A DNA stretch of 64,000 nucleotides from assembly GCA_003574785.1 (NCBI GenBank), contig QORU01000004.1:372001-436000 (forward strand), read 5' to 3'. The notes under the pieces were generated by a model, which had not been told where the DNA came from, did not search any database, and worked only from the letters and a program-made list of their open reading frames with translations. Positions 9,137 through 17,777 of this stretch are shown here, piece by piece. How positions within the stretch are numbered: position 1 is the stretch's first letter; each line of letters opens with the position of its first letter. Origin of the DNA: Taklimakanibacter deserti (lineage in GTDB: Bacteria; Pseudomonadota; Alphaproteobacteria; Rhizobiales; Aestuariivirgaceae). Made by a program: the position numbers and the translations under genes.

Positions 9137-9158
9137 ATTTGTCTTATTTGTCTGACTA
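9137..9158. promoter_or_regulatory. Candidate GntR-family operator upstream of importer 1
   Basis: Two ATTTGTC half-sites (9137-9143, 9146-9152) stand here; the second continues as TTGTCTGACTA (9148-9158), fitting the GntR/FadR-type pattern T-N-GT-N3-AC-N-A. The same half-site forms the perfect palindrome at 10607-10623. A GntR/FCD regulator is encoded at 12523-13311. Confidence 0.5.
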
Positions 9159-9413
9159 TTACAACGAGGCACAATAATCCACTCGGGGATATGCCGCAAG
9201 GGGAGGAAAGTCGAACCTCAGAACTTGCCGGCATTTCAGGGCGGGAGAAGGGAAACCTGCTTCCACCAAACAAAAAGAGAGAGCCGCCTATGTGGAGGTC
9301 ACGGCCACTCTCTCCTGCCCGTTGCAATCACCGGTGCCGGCCTCGAGCTTCGCCGACGAAATCCGGCACGGGCGGCATCAGCCTCAAGGCAGCGAAGCCG
9401 GCGTCTGTCGTGG

Positions 9414-9444
9414 CCTGACGGCGGCCCGGGAGACCGCCGTCAGG
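9414..9444 (-). terminator. Hairpin downstream of second binding-protein gene
   Basis: Perfect 11-bp inverted repeat, CCTGACGGCGG and CCGCCGTCAGG around a 9-nt loop, 22 nt beyond the stop of the gene ending at 9467. No U-tract, so a strong mRNA 3' structure or factor-assisted terminator. The remainder of the 9118-9466 gap shows no coding signal. Confidence 0.55.
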
Positions 9445-9466
9445 GGCGCAGGCGCCTCGGCCTCTC

Positions 9467-10459
9467 CTATTTGGCGATGCACGTCGCCGCTGTTTCCTGC
9501 GTGCATTCATCGAGGCCGGTATAGATGACGGGCTCCACCGCCTTGCCGGCGATGAGATCCAGCATCACGGCGGGCGCGCGATAGCCCATCTCGAATGGCC
9601 GCTGGCCGACCTGCACATGGCTGTAGCCCGACTTGAGCGCCTCCATCTGTGGCGGCAGCGTGTCGCCGGCTACGATCACCAGCTTCTTGCTCGCCATCTT
9701 GTCCTTCACCTGCGTCGCCACTTGCGAATAGGCCTGCGGCGCGAACTGCGCCCAGCCGCCCTCGAGCACGAAGGCATCGAGATCGGGATTGGCGGTGAAG
9801 GTATCGGCCATTTGCTGGTTGGCGAGATCGGCCTGATCGTTGGTGAACACCGGACAGCCGGCGATTTCGGTCCAGCCGTTCTGCCCGGTCAGGCGCTCGG
9901 TGCCCTTGGCGCCGCTGAGCGTGTCGCGCGTGCCGGCGGCGCGCGCATTGATATTGTCGGCGGCGACATTGCCGAGCTGCAGGCAGATCGTGCCGCCTTT
10001 GGCTTTCAGCTTCTGCAGATGCTCGGCGAATTTGACCCCCATCAGATAATTGTCGGTGCCGAGATAGGTCTTGCGCAGTGCTGCGTCTTCCTTGCCGAGA
10101 TCGGCATCGATGGTCATGATCGGTATCGTAGGCTTGCGCTCGCGCAGGAGCTTCGCCATCAGCGGCGCATTGGACGGCGATATGGCGATGGCCGCGATAT
10201 CGGGCTTGTTCAGGAGATCGTCGACGATCTGGACTTCGCCAGCCTCGTCTGCGCTCGACGCCGGGCCGGTATAGAAGCAGGTATAGCCCTTGCCGGCATT
10301 CTCGGCATTCCACTTCTCGCAGCCCAGATGGATCTGCTCGAAGAACGGGTTGTCGAGACCCTTGACCACGATCGCGAGAACCTTGTCGGCCGCCGGCGCC
10401 GGACTGGCGAGCAGTCCCAAGGCCGCGGCGGCAAGCAATCCGAGTGATAGCTTCCTCAT
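9467..10459 (-). CDS. Periplasmic sugar-binding protein (importer 2)
   Basis: A 330-aa Peripla_BP_4-type binding protein with signal peptide (1-23, SPAPAA before DKVLA). ATG 10459 follows GGGAGGATGAA. The first strand reads VLAIVVKGLDNPFFEQI, typical for ribose- or fructose-type binding proteins, and AIAISPSNAPLM matches the second-domain entry. It is transcribed divergently from the ATPase-permease-GntR operon starting at 10759, and together these give a second complete importer. A palindromic operator lies in the shared promoter region. Ligand not determinable. Confidence 0.9.
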   Translation of the reverse strand: MRKLSLGLLAAAALGLLASPAPAADKVLAIVVKGLDNPFFEQIHLGCEKWNAENAGKGYTCFYTGPASSADEAGEVQIVDDLLNKPDIAAIAISPSNAPLMAKLLRERKPTIPIMTIDADLGKEDAALRKTYLGTDNYLMGVKFAEHLQKLKAKGGTICLQLGNVAADNINARAAGTRDTLSGAKGTERLTGQNGWTEIAGCPVFTNDQADLANQQMADTFTANPDLDAFVLEGGWAQFAPQAYSQVATQVKDKMASKKLVIVAGDTLPPQMEALKSGYSHVQVGQRPFEMGYRAPAVMLDLIAGKAVEPVIYTGLDECTQETAATCIAK

Positions 10460-10606
10460 TTCATCCTCCCAGAGGTTTCATTGGCGGCGCGACCGGTGCG
10501 GCGCTCCGCATTTCGTCTCGGGGGCTTCGCCCTAATGGCCCGAACCCGGCCCTGGGCCGCTGGACCCCGCGAAAAACCTACCGCCATCGTCCGGTCATCG
10601 TCAACT

Positions 10607-10623
10607 TATTTGTCCGACAAATA
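10607..10623. promoter_or_regulatory. Perfect 17-bp palindrome, probable GntR operator
   Basis: TATTTGTCCGACAAATA: 8-bp arms around one central base, containing TTGTCCGACAA, which matches the GntR consensus GT-N3-AC. A further GACAAATA half-site stands at 10642-10649. The site is in the divergent promoter region between importer-2 binding protein and ATPase; the GntR gene is third in the rightward operon, so feedback control is likely. Confidence 0.65.
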
Positions 10624-10688
10624 TGATAATACCGATCAAAGGACAAATAGCCATTGCGTCTTTACCGATGTGGTGGAATCCTGCGGCA

Positions 10689-10737
10689 GCGCATGATCCG
10701 GAAAAGTGGACGCCGGTTTTCCGAAAAGATCATGCGC
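10689..10737. repeat. Dispersed Hyphomicrobiales palindromic repeat, copy 1
   Basis: A 49-bp element with perfect 10-bp ends GCGCATGATC and GATCATGCGC and the core GGAAAAGTGG...CCGGTTTTCCG. A nearly identical copy is at 63360-63404. I recognise this sequence as a dispersed element of rhizobial-type genomes. It lies in the 5' leader of the ATPase gene, 21 nt before its start. Confidence 0.75.
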
Positions 10738-10758
10738 AAGAAAAGACCGGAGTTCGCC

Positions 10759-11499
10759 ATGGCGATCTTGCAATTGAATGGAATCTCCAAGAATTTCGGC
10801 GCCATACAGGCGCTCGACGGCGTGTCGCTGGAATTGGCGAGCGGCGAGATCCTGGGGCTGATGGGCGACAACGGTGCCGGAAAATCGACGCTGGTGAAGA
10901 TCATCGCCGGCAATTTCAAGCCGACCAGGGGCACGATCACGATCGACGGCGAGGCCGCGGAGTTCCATCGCCCGGTCGATGCGCGCAATCGCGGCGTGGA
11001 AATCGTCTATCAGGACCTGGCGCTCTGCGACAACCTCTCGGCCGCCGTCAATGTGTTCCTCGGCCGCGAGCTGACGACGGGCTTCGGTCCCTTCCGGATC
11101 ATGAACTACGCCGCCATGAATGCGAAAGCGGGCGAGCTGTTCAAGGAGCTCAAATCGGAGACCCGGCCGCGCGATCTCGTCCGGGTCATGTCCGGCGGGC
11201 AGCGCCAGGCGGTCGCCATCGCCAGGACCCGCCTCTCCCGGGCGCGGATCCTCTTGATGGACGAGCCGACCGCGGCGATCTCGGTCCGCCAGGTGGCCGA
11301 GGTCCTCAATCTGATCCGCGAGCTCAAGAGCCAGAACCTCGCCGTGATCCTGATCAGCCACCGCATGCCCGATGTCTTCGCCGTCGCCGACCGGATCGCC
11401 GTGCTGCGGCGCGGCAGGAAAGTCGCCGACAAGCCGGTGCACCGCACCTCGCCCCAGGAAATCACCGGACTCATCACCGGCGCCATCGATGAAGCCTGA
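10759..11499 (+). CDS. Sugar ABC importer ATPase (importer 2)
   Basis: A 246-aa single-domain CUT2-type ATPase. Walker A is GDNGAGKST, the signature MSGGQRQ (Met for the usual Leu), Walker B ILLMDEPTA, H-loop LISHR. ATG 10759 is chosen (GGAG 6 nt upstream; the ABC fold begins at once with AILQLNGISKNFGA). The open frame extends upstream only through the dispersed repeat. It is followed after 23 nt by the permease gene and then the GntR regulator, forming one operon. Like the importer-1 ATPase it is half the size of tandem RbsA-type proteins. Confidence 0.9.
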   Translation: MAILQLNGISKNFGAIQALDGVSLELASGEILGLMGDNGAGKSTLVKIIAGNFKPTRGTITIDGEAAEFHRPVDARNRGVEIVYQDLALCDNLSAAVNVFLGRELTTGFGPFRIMNYAAMNAKAGELFKELKSETRPRDLVRVMSGGQRQAVAIARTRLSRARILLMDEPTAAISVRQVAEVLNLIRELKSQNLAVILISHRMPDVFAVADRIAVLRRGRKVADKPVHRTSPQEITGLITGAIDEA

Positions 11500-11522
11500 A
11501 CCCGCCAAACGGATTTGCCCCC

Positions 11523-12521
11523 ATGACCGCCACCCTCGATGATGCCATCAAACGCGAAACCCACGGCCTCTCCAGCTGGATCGCGTCGCGCCCGGCCTTC
11601 TGGGTCTTCCTCGCTGCCGTCCTCTCTTGCCTGGTCTTAAGCCTGCTCACCGACACATTCGCGACACCGCAGAATCTCTTCAACGTCACGCGCAACTTCG
11701 CCTTCGTCGCCATCATCGCGCTCGGCATGACGGTCGTGATCATCTCGGGCGGCATCGATCTGTCCGTGGGCTCGACCTTGTGCATTTCCGCCATGGTGCT
11801 GGCGATCATCATGAATGCGGGCTTTGGCCTGGCCTTGGGCATCACGGCGGCGCTAGCGGCGGCGATGCTGGTCGGCGCCATCAACGGCTACCTCATCGCC
11901 TATATCCGCATTCCGCCTTTCGTGGTGACCCTCGGCATGCTGTCGGTCGCCAGGAGCGCCGCGATGGTCCTCTCCAACAACCGCATGATCTATCAATTCG
12001 GGCCGGACGAGAAAGCCCTGTTCTGGCTGGGCGGCGGCTCGACCTTCGGCATAGCGAACCCCGTCATCGCCTTGGTTCTGCTCGCTATCATCACCGGCCT
12101 GATGCTCAAATGGACGCGCTGGGGGACCAGGGTCTTCGCCATCGGCAGCAACCAGCATGCGGCCCTCCTCACCGGCGTCCCGGTCCGCCGCCTCAAGGTC
12201 AGCGTCTATATGTTTTCCGCTTTGACGGCCGGTATCGCCGGCGTCCTCGAGGCCGGCTGGCTTGGCGGCGTCACCACCAATCTCGGCCAGTCCATGGAGC
12301 TCAGCGTGATCGCGGCAACCGTCATCGGTGGCGCCAACCTGATGGGCGGGGCGGGCACGGTCTTTGGCGCGGTGGTCGGTGCCGCCCTCATCGAAGTCAT
12401 CCGCAACAGCCTGACGCTTCTCGGAATCAGCAGTTTCTGGCAAGGCACATTCGTCGGCAGCTTCATTGTGCTCGCCGTGGCCTTTGACAGATTGCGGACG
12501 GATCGCGAATTGGAAGAGTAA
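11523..12521 (+). CDS. Sugar ABC importer permease (importer 2)
   Basis: A 332-aa RbsC-type inner-membrane permease with about nine hydrophobic segments. Family signatures include GMTVVIISGGIDLSVGS near residues 73-89 and ATVIGGANLMGGAGT near 260-275. It forms the channel of the second importer with the 246-aa ATPase and the divergently encoded binding protein. It has normal single-domain length, in contrast to the fused permease of importer 1. Its stop codon is 1 nt from the ATG of the GntR gene. Confidence 0.92.
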   Translation: MTATLDDAIKRETHGLSSWIASRPAFWVFLAAVLSCLVLSLLTDTFATPQNLFNVTRNFAFVAIIALGMTVVIISGGIDLSVGSTLCISAMVLAIIMNAGFGLALGITAALAAAMLVGAINGYLIAYIRIPPFVVTLGMLSVARSAAMVLSNNRMIYQFGPDEKALFWLGGGSTFGIANPVIALVLLAIITGLMLKWTRWGTRVFAIGSNQHAALLTGVPVRRLKVSVYMFSALTAGIAGVLEAGWLGGVTTNLGQSMELSVIAATVIGGANLMGGAGTVFGAVVGAALIEVIRNSLTLLGISSFWQGTFVGSFIVLAVAFDRLRTDRELEE

Positions 12522-12522
12522 G

Positions 12523-13311
12523 ATGCGCGCCAGAAAACCGGCAGCTACGCCGAAGAGCAGACCCGATGCGGTGGCGGGACCCTTCCGCATGCCGGTGCCG
12601 ACCCTGCCCCGGGGGCGCGGGCACATACACACATCGATCGCCGAGGCGATCGGCAGGAGCATCGTGCAGGGCGAGTTTCCGCCCGGGACCATCCTGCCCA
12701 ATGAGGCGAAATGGGCCGCCGATTTCAAGGTCAGCCGCTCCGCCGTGCGCGAGGCGATCAAGATCCTCATGGCCAAGAACCTGATCGTCTCCCGGCCCAA
12801 GATCGGCAGCCGCGTCGAGAGCAAGGACCGCTGGTCGCTGCTCGATCACGACGTCCTGTCCTGGTACGCCACATCGCCCGAGCGCGCAGGCTTCCTCAAG
12901 TCGCTGCAGCAGTTTCGTCACATCGTCGAGCCCGAGGCCGCGGCACTCGCGGCGCAGTATCGCAGCGAAGCGCAGATGCATGAGATCTCGGCCGCCTGCC
13001 ATGACATGGCGACGGCGCCGACGCTCTCCGACCGCACCAAGGCCGACGTCCGTTTCCATCTCGCCATCCTCAAGGCATCGAACAACGAGCTTCTCGTGCC
13101 CATGGGCGTCATCATCGACTCGGCCCTTGACAATCTCTTCGTCTTCATCACCCGCGAGGCCAATGACCTGCATTTCGCGCAGGACCTGCACAACAACATC
13201 GAGCGCAACATCCGCCTGCGCAAGGTCCAGGGCGCCCGCCTGGCGGTGAAGCGGCTGCTCAAGCATTCGGATGACTTCATCCGCCGGCACCTGCCGGCAA
13301 GTCAGCGCTGA
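12523..13311 (+). CDS. GntR/FadR-family (FCD) transcriptional regulator
   Basis: A 262-aa regulator: winged helix (about 45-110; NEAKWAADFKVSRSAVREAI is the recognition region) and an all-helical FCD ligand domain (about 125-250) with the Asp/His residues that bind metal or ligand in this family (VRFHLAILKASNNELL). ATG 12523 follows GGAAGAG overlapping the permease stop, so it is translationally coupled. As the last gene of the importer-2 operon it most likely responds to the imported sugar or its catabolite. TTGTC-N-GAC operator-like sites lie at both importer promoters. Confidence 0.88.
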   Translation: MRARKPAATPKSRPDAVAGPFRMPVPTLPRGRGHIHTSIAEAIGRSIVQGEFPPGTILPNEAKWAADFKVSRSAVREAIKILMAKNLIVSRPKIGSRVESKDRWSLLDHDVLSWYATSPERAGFLKSLQQFRHIVEPEAAALAAQYRSEAQMHEISAACHDMATAPTLSDRTKADVRFHLAILKASNNELLVPMGVIIDSALDNLFVFITREANDLHFAQDLHNNIERNIRLRKVQGARLAVKRLLKHSDDFIRRHLPASQR

Positions 13312-13315
13312 GATC

Positions 13316-14227
13316 CTATTTTCGCGGTAACCATCGCTTTTCGATGCGGCAAACCATTGTGTAGGCCGGATCGTAGACATTGCCCACATCGTAGCGGACA
13401 ACCTGTCCCATGAGGTGGCTGGCGGCGGTCGGGCTCAAGCCGTAGTCGCCGGTCAGCCAGTTGAACATGTCGGTCGTCGCATGCTGCAGGGCCTGGTCGA
13501 GCGGCCGCGCATTGCCGAGCGAGAAGATATCGGTGGCGTTCTCGCCGCGCGGCCAGACGAGCGCGCGCCCTTTCTCGACCGTCAGGCGCACCTCCACCTC
13601 GAAGCTGGTCTCTATGCCGGTGCCGACAATCTCGCCATCGCCCTGTGTGGCATGGCAGTCGCCGAGAAAGAACAAGGCGCCCGGCACGGCCACGGGAAAC
13701 CATACTGTGGCGCCGGGACCGAAGCCCCGATAGTCCATGTTGCCGCCATTCTCGGCGCTGGTCGCGGTGGAGAACGCCTGTCCCAAAGCCGGCGCCACGC
13801 CGAAACAGCCGATCATCGGTTCAACCGGCAGGACGAAATCCTCGAGGCCAGGCACGGCGGGATCGAGCATCACCGTCAGCCCTTGCCGGTCGATCCGCCA
13901 GTTCACCTTGTCGCGTGGCGGCAGGCCGCGGACGAATTCCGGGTCGACGACATTGCCGGCAAGCGCTGCACGGGTCCAGCCGGTGGCGCGGATGGGCGTC
14001 ATACGGAGGATGTCGACCTTGAGCGCATCGCCCGGCTCCGCGCCCGTCACGAAGATCGGGCCGTTCATCGGATTGGGCTCCGGAGCGCGTTGCACGCCAT
14101 CCTTGTCGAAGCCATGGGCATCGAGCGTTTCAGTGATGACCATATCGCCCGATGCGACGGTGAAGGCCGGAGGCAAGGTGCCCAGCACATTGTGCCAGCT
14201 GGTGGCGCTGAAATGGTGTGTCGTCAT
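13316..14227 (-). CDS. Acetamidase/formamidase family hydrolase
   Basis: A 303-aa protein of the FmdA/AmdA family, metal-dependent hydrolases of small amides. Visible family segments are GPIFVTGAEPGDALKV (about 53-68), ENGGNMDYRGFGPGATVW and FLGDCHATQGDGE, the last two around the expected metal-binding region. Start ATG 14227; a 12-codon upstream extension is possible. It lies 66 nt downstream of the M24 hydrolase gene of the ectoine locus on the same strand, so it may be part of that operon and could act on an acetylated or amide intermediate. That role is inference; the native substrate is unknown. Confidence 0.85.
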   Translation of the reverse strand: MTTHHFSATSWHNVLGTLPPAFTVASGDMVITETLDAHGFDKDGVQRAPEPNPMNGPIFVTGAEPGDALKVDILRMTPIRATGWTRAALAGNVVDPEFVRGLPPRDKVNWRIDRQGLTVMLDPAVPGLEDFVLPVEPMIGCFGVAPALGQAFSTATSAENGGNMDYRGFGPGATVWFPVAVPGALFFLGDCHATQGDGEIVGTGIETSFEVEVRLTVEKGRALVWPRGENATDIFSLGNARPLDQALQHATTDMFNWLTGDYGLSPTAASHLMGQVVRYDVGNVYDPAYTMVCRIEKRWLPRK

Positions 14228-14293
14228 GGGTGAAGGCCTAGCCGAGCACCGCGATCGGAGCAAGCCGTCGTGTGGATCGGCAAGCGGTGCCGC

Positions 14294-15475
14294 TCAGTCC
14301 TTCACGAACAGCTTGCGCGGCACGTTGGCCAAACATTCGACACCGGTCTCGGTGATCAGGATCGACTCCGTGATCTCGAGCCCCATCGTCTCGAGCCACA
14401 GCCCGGTCATGAAATGAAAGGTCATGCCGGGCTCGAGCTCGGTGCGATCCCCCGGCCTGAGGCTCATCGTGCGCTCGCCCCAGTCGGGTGGATAGGACAG
14501 CCCGATCGGGTAGCCGGTGCGGTTGTCCTTGACGATGCCATGCTTCTTCAGCACGGCGAAGAAGGCTTTGGCGATGTCCTCGCAGGCATTGCCAGGCTTG
14601 GCCGCAGCGAGCCCGGCTTCCATGCCCTCGAGCGTCGCCTTCTCCGCATCCAGGAAGGCCGGCGTCGGCTTGCCGAGGAAGACGGTGCGCGACAGCGGGC
14701 AGTGGTAGCGGTTGTAGCAGCCGGCAATCTCGAAGAAGGTCCCCTCGCCCCGCTTCATGGGCTTGTCGTCCCAGGTGAGGTGCGGTGCCGAGGCATCGGC
14801 GCCCGACGGCAGCAGCGGCACGATCGCCGGATAGTCGCCGCCGATGCCGTCGACGCCACGCGTGCCGGCATCATAGATCTCGGCCACGAGGTCGCATTTG
14901 CGCATGCCCACCTCGATCTTCTCGACGATGCGCCGGTGCATGGCCTCGACGATCCGGGCAGCCTTGCGCATGTAATCGAGCTCCGTCTCGCTCTTCACCG
15001 CGCGCTGCCAGTTGGTGAGCCCCGTGGCATCGACGAAGCGAGCGTTCGGCAGGTGCCTTTGCAGTGACGCAAAGGCGGCGGCGGAGAACCAGTAGTTGTC
15101 CATCTCGACGCCGATGGTGAGCCGATCCCACCGCCGTTCGGCGATCACCTGAGCGAGGAAATCCATCGGATGGCGCTCGCTCGACTGCACATAGTGGTCG
15201 GCATAGCCGATGATGTTGTCGTGGCCGAGATAGGCGGTGCGCTTGGCGCCATTCGCGTCCTGGCCGCGGCCGTACCAGATGGGCTCGCCCTCCGGCGGCA
15301 CCAGCACGGCCTGATGCACATAGAAGGACCAGCCGTCATAGCCCGTCAGCCACGCCATGTTGGAGGGATCGCTGACGAGGAGCAAATCGATGTGCTTTGC
15401 CGCCATGGCGCGGCGCGTCTTGGCCAGGCGTTCGGCATATTCCGCGCGCGTGAACTTCAGGTCAGGCATGGTCAT
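14294..15475 (-). CDS. doeA: M24-family hydrolase, probable ectoine hydrolase (DoeA/EutD)
   Basis: A 393-aa creatinase/prolidase-fold protein. The segment SNMAWLTGYDGWSFYVHQ (38-55) is characteristic of ectoine hydrolases, which open the ectoine ring to N-acetyl-2,4-diaminobutyrate. The C-terminal pita-bread domain (about 165-390) lacks most of the five metal ligands of true aminopeptidases, as is usual for DoeA and creatinase. Its start overlaps the end of eutA by 14 nt, and the whole ehu-eut run is on one strand. The name rests on the match plus the Ehu transporter context. Confidence 0.82.
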   Translation of the reverse strand: MTMPDLKFTRAEYAERLAKTRRAMAAKHIDLLLVSDPSNMAWLTGYDGWSFYVHQAVLVPPEGEPIWYGRGQDANGAKRTAYLGHDNIIGYADHYVQSSERHPMDFLAQVIAERRWDRLTIGVEMDNYWFSAAAFASLQRHLPNARFVDATGLTNWQRAVKSETELDYMRKAARIVEAMHRRIVEKIEVGMRKCDLVAEIYDAGTRGVDGIGGDYPAIVPLLPSGADASAPHLTWDDKPMKRGEGTFFEIAGCYNRYHCPLSRTVFLGKPTPAFLDAEKATLEGMEAGLAAAKPGNACEDIAKAFFAVLKKHGIVKDNRTGYPIGLSYPPDWGERTMSLRPGDRTELEPGMTFHFMTGLWLETMGLEITESILITETGVECLANVPRKLFVKD

Positions 15476-16277
15476 GCTGGTTCATATCCTCGTCATTCAT
15501 TGGCATCGTCATCAGCCGCCCGAGCTCCGGCCGTGGGGCTGCATCGCGCAAGAGCCGCAAGCAGTTCCACGCCGTCGCCTGGTTCGAGGTGACGACCGGC
15601 CGGCCGATCGCCAACTCGATCTCATGAGCCACCGATGCCGCCCTGAGCGCGGTGCAGGAGATGAACAGCGCATCGGCATCAGCGGCAGTCGTGTCGCGCG
15701 CCAATTCCACCAGGCCTGAGGGCGCGATCCGCGCCATCTCGCGGTCGTCGGTGAAACCGAGACAGGTCGAGCTCGCAATCTCGAAGCCATGTGCGGCAAA
15801 ATAGGCAAGCATCGGCCGGGTGGTTTCGACCGTATAAGGCGTCAGCACGCTGATGCGCTTCGCTGCCAGCGCCTTCAGGCCCCGTGCGGCAGCGAGCGGC
15901 GGCGTCACCACCGGCACGCCCGGTTTCCCCTCATGGATGGCCGCCGCGACCTCCGCATCGCCGATCACCGCGCTCGCGGCCGTGCAGGCGTAGCAGATCA
16001 CATCCAGCGTCTCACCAGGCAGGATCAGGCCCGCGCCCTCGGCGAGCCCGGGCTGCATCTTTCTCAAATTGTCCGGCGTCGTCGGGTTCGCATAGGCGAT
16101 GCGGGCGACATAGACACCGACATGTTCGCTCGCGACCATGCGGCGAAAATCGGGCTCGGTGGTGTGATCGGTCGCCAGGATGATCAAGCCGACCCGCTTC
16201 GCCAGCGGCCGCGCATCGAGCGGCGGTCGCCCCGGGTAGACGCGGATTTCCGGCAGCGCCGTGGGCGCCCCGCTCAT
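15462..16277 (-). CDS. eutA: Asp/Glu racemase-family protein EutA of ectoine utilisation
   Basis: A 271-aa member of the aspartate/glutamate/hydantoin racemase and arylmalonate decarboxylase superfamily. The two Cys residues used as acid/base pair in the family are visible in ICYACTAAS and FISCTALR. ATG 16277 overlaps the ehuD stop as ATGA, so it is co-translated. In Sinorhizobium-type ectoine loci the gene after ehuD is eutA; its exact reaction is not settled. Downstream it overlaps doeA. Confidence 0.82.
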   Translation of the reverse strand: MSGAPTALPEIRVYPGRPPLDARPLAKRVGLIILATDHTTEPDFRRMVASEHVGVYVARIAYANPTTPDNLRKMQPGLAEGAGLILPGETLDVICYACTAASAVIGDAEVAAAIHEGKPGVPVVTPPLAAARGLKALAAKRISVLTPYTVETTRPMLAYFAAHGFEIASSTCLGFTDDREMARIAPSGLVELARDTTAADADALFISCTALRAASVAHEIELAIGRPVVTSNQATAWNCLRLLRDAAPRPELGRLMTMPMNDEDMNQHDHA

Positions 16278-16933
16278 CGCTCGATCCTCCCATAGCGGCG
16301 CTCGAGCCAGCGCAGCAGGAGGACGGAAGCGAGGCTGATCACGAGGAAAAACGCGCCGACCAGGGTCATCGGCTCGATGTAGCGGTAATAGCTGTTGGCG
16401 ACGCTCTTGGCCTGGTTCATCAGCTCCAGCACGGTGATGGCCGAGAGCAGCGGCGTCTCCTTGAACATCGCGATGAAGTAGTTGGCGAGCGCCGGCATCA
16501 TCGGCGGTATCGCCTGCGGCAGGATGATGCGCGTCCATGTCTGCTGCGCCGTGAGATTGCAGGCCTTGGCGGCTTCCCATTGTCCGCTGGGCACGTTGTC
16601 GATGCCGGCCCTGTAGACCTCGGCCGCATAGGTGCCGTAATGCAGCCCGAGCCCGATCGTGCCGGCGACCAGCGGCGGCAGCAGGATGCCGATGTCGGGC
16701 AGCACGTAGAAGATGAAATAGAGCTGCACCAGGAGCGGCGTGCCGCGGATGAATTCGGCCGCGAAGCCGACCGCGCGCGCCAGCGTCTTGTTGGCGGATC
16801 GCCGCGCCAGCGCAATGGCAAGCCCGACCACCGCCGCGAGTGCCGAGCCGAGGATCGTCGCCAGGATGGTGATCTTCACGCCGGCGATGAGCGTCGGCAT
16901 GATCTGGCGGACGAATTCCCAGTCCCATTCCAT
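16274..16933 (-). CDS. ehuD: Ectoine/hydroxyectoine ABC importer permease EhuD
   Basis: A 219-aa polar-amino-acid-type (HisM family) inner-membrane permease with about five membrane segments. The cytoplasmic coupling motif EAAKACNLTAQQTWTRIILPQA is present (about residues 129-150). ATG 16933 overlaps the ehuC stop (TGATG); frames open further upstream belong to no start signal. It pairs with EhuC as a heterodimeric channel driven by EhuA and fed by EhuB. Confidence 0.9.
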   Translation of the reverse strand: MEWDWEFVRQIMPTLIAGVKITILATILGSALAAVVGLAIALARRSANKTLARAVGFAAEFIRGTPLLVQLYFIFYVLPDIGILLPPLVAGTIGLGLHYGTYAAEVYRAGIDNVPSGQWEAAKACNLTAQQTWTRIILPQAIPPMMPALANYFIAMFKETPLLSAITVLELMNQAKSVANSYYRYIEPMTLVGAFFLVISLASVLLLRWLERRYGRIER

Positions 16934-17592
16934 CAGACGCGCACCCCGTCGAGGCCGCGCGCCATGCGCCGCTCCAGCGCCCGCACGCCGAGCGTGATGA
17001 GCCCCGCAAAGACGAAGTAGAGCACGAGGATGGTGACGAACGGCATGAAGGTGCTGCCGGTCTGCGAGCGCACGACCTGCGCCTGGAAGGTCATGTCGGC
17101 GAGTGAGATCAGCGACACGACCGAGGTCGCCTTGAGCAGCTCGATGGCGTTGTTGCCGAAGGTCGGCAGCATGAGGAGCAGCGCCTGCGGCAAGATCACG
17201 CGGCGCATGCATTGCCAGCGGCTGAGATTCAGCGCCACGCAGGCTTCGTACTGCTCCCTGCCGATCGCCAGGATCGCGCCGCGCACCACCTCCGCGCCAT
17301 AGGCCCCGACATTGAGGCCGAGGCCGAGCACGCCGGCCTGGAGCGGCGTCAGCGATATACCCATGATAGGCAGCACGAAATAGACGAAGAACAGCTGCAC
17401 GAAGATCGACGTGCCGCGGAAGAACTCGATATAGGTGGTGGCGAGCGCGCGCACCGCGAAATACCGTGACACGCGGCCGAGGCCGGCGAGGAAGGCGACG
17501 ATGAGCGCCAGGATCGAGCCCATGATGGTCAGTTCGACCGTGACGATCGCCCCCTGCAGGATCAGGTTGAGATAGCCGAAAGTGTCGCTCAT
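16933..17592 (-). CDS. ehuC: Ectoine/hydroxyectoine ABC importer permease EhuC
   Basis: A 219-aa HisQ/HisM-type permease with the coupling segment EACVALNLSRWQCMRRVILPQA and FFRGTSIFVQLFFVYFVLP near residues 58-76. It ends one base into the ehuD start. The 185 nt between it and ehuB hold a palindromic repeat, so ehuCD expression may differ from ehuB. Assignment as Ehu rather than another amino-acid permease rests on the adjoining ehuB, eutA and doeA. Confidence 0.88.
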   Translation of the reverse strand: MSDTFGYLNLILQGAIVTVELTIMGSILALIVAFLAGLGRVSRYFAVRALATTYIEFFRGTSIFVQLFFVYFVLPIMGISLTPLQAGVLGLGLNVGAYGAEVVRGAILAIGREQYEACVALNLSRWQCMRRVILPQALLLMLPTFGNNAIELLKATSVVSLISLADMTFQAQVVRSQTGSTFMPFVTILVLYFVFAGLITLGVRALERRMARGLDGVRV

Positions 17593-17611
17593 GGCGTGTT
17601 CCGCACGTTTT

Positions 17612-17760
17612 ACCCTCGCCCCCTACGGGGGAGAGGGAGGGGCCCATTGCACAGCAATGGGAGGGTGAGGGGGAACGGGCGGCTAAGCTTGTTGTATTTC
17701 AGCAAAATCTCACCGCCGCTTCCCCCTCACCCTAACCCTCTCCCCCGCAGGGGGAGAGGG
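17612..17760. repeat. REP-like palindromic cluster between ehuB and ehuC
   Basis: Three hairpins: CCCTCGCCCCC/GGGGGAGAGGG (17613-17637), CCATTGC/GCAATGG (17644-17660) and CCCTCTCCCCC/GGGGGAGAGGG (17736-17760). GTGAGGGGGAA (about 17665-17675) is the inverse of TTCCCCCTCAC (about 17720-17730), so the cluster folds as one long structure. Related CCCTCTCC/GGGAGAGGG elements occur at 50698-50857 and 58602-58630. Confidence 0.7.
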
Positions 17761-17777
17761 AATGTCCACGATCTCGT

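Noticed and set aside
10654..10758. N-terminal extension of the importer-2 ATPase
   Set aside because: It is translated from the dispersed palindromic repeat; ATG 10759 has a ribosome site and begins the ABC fold.
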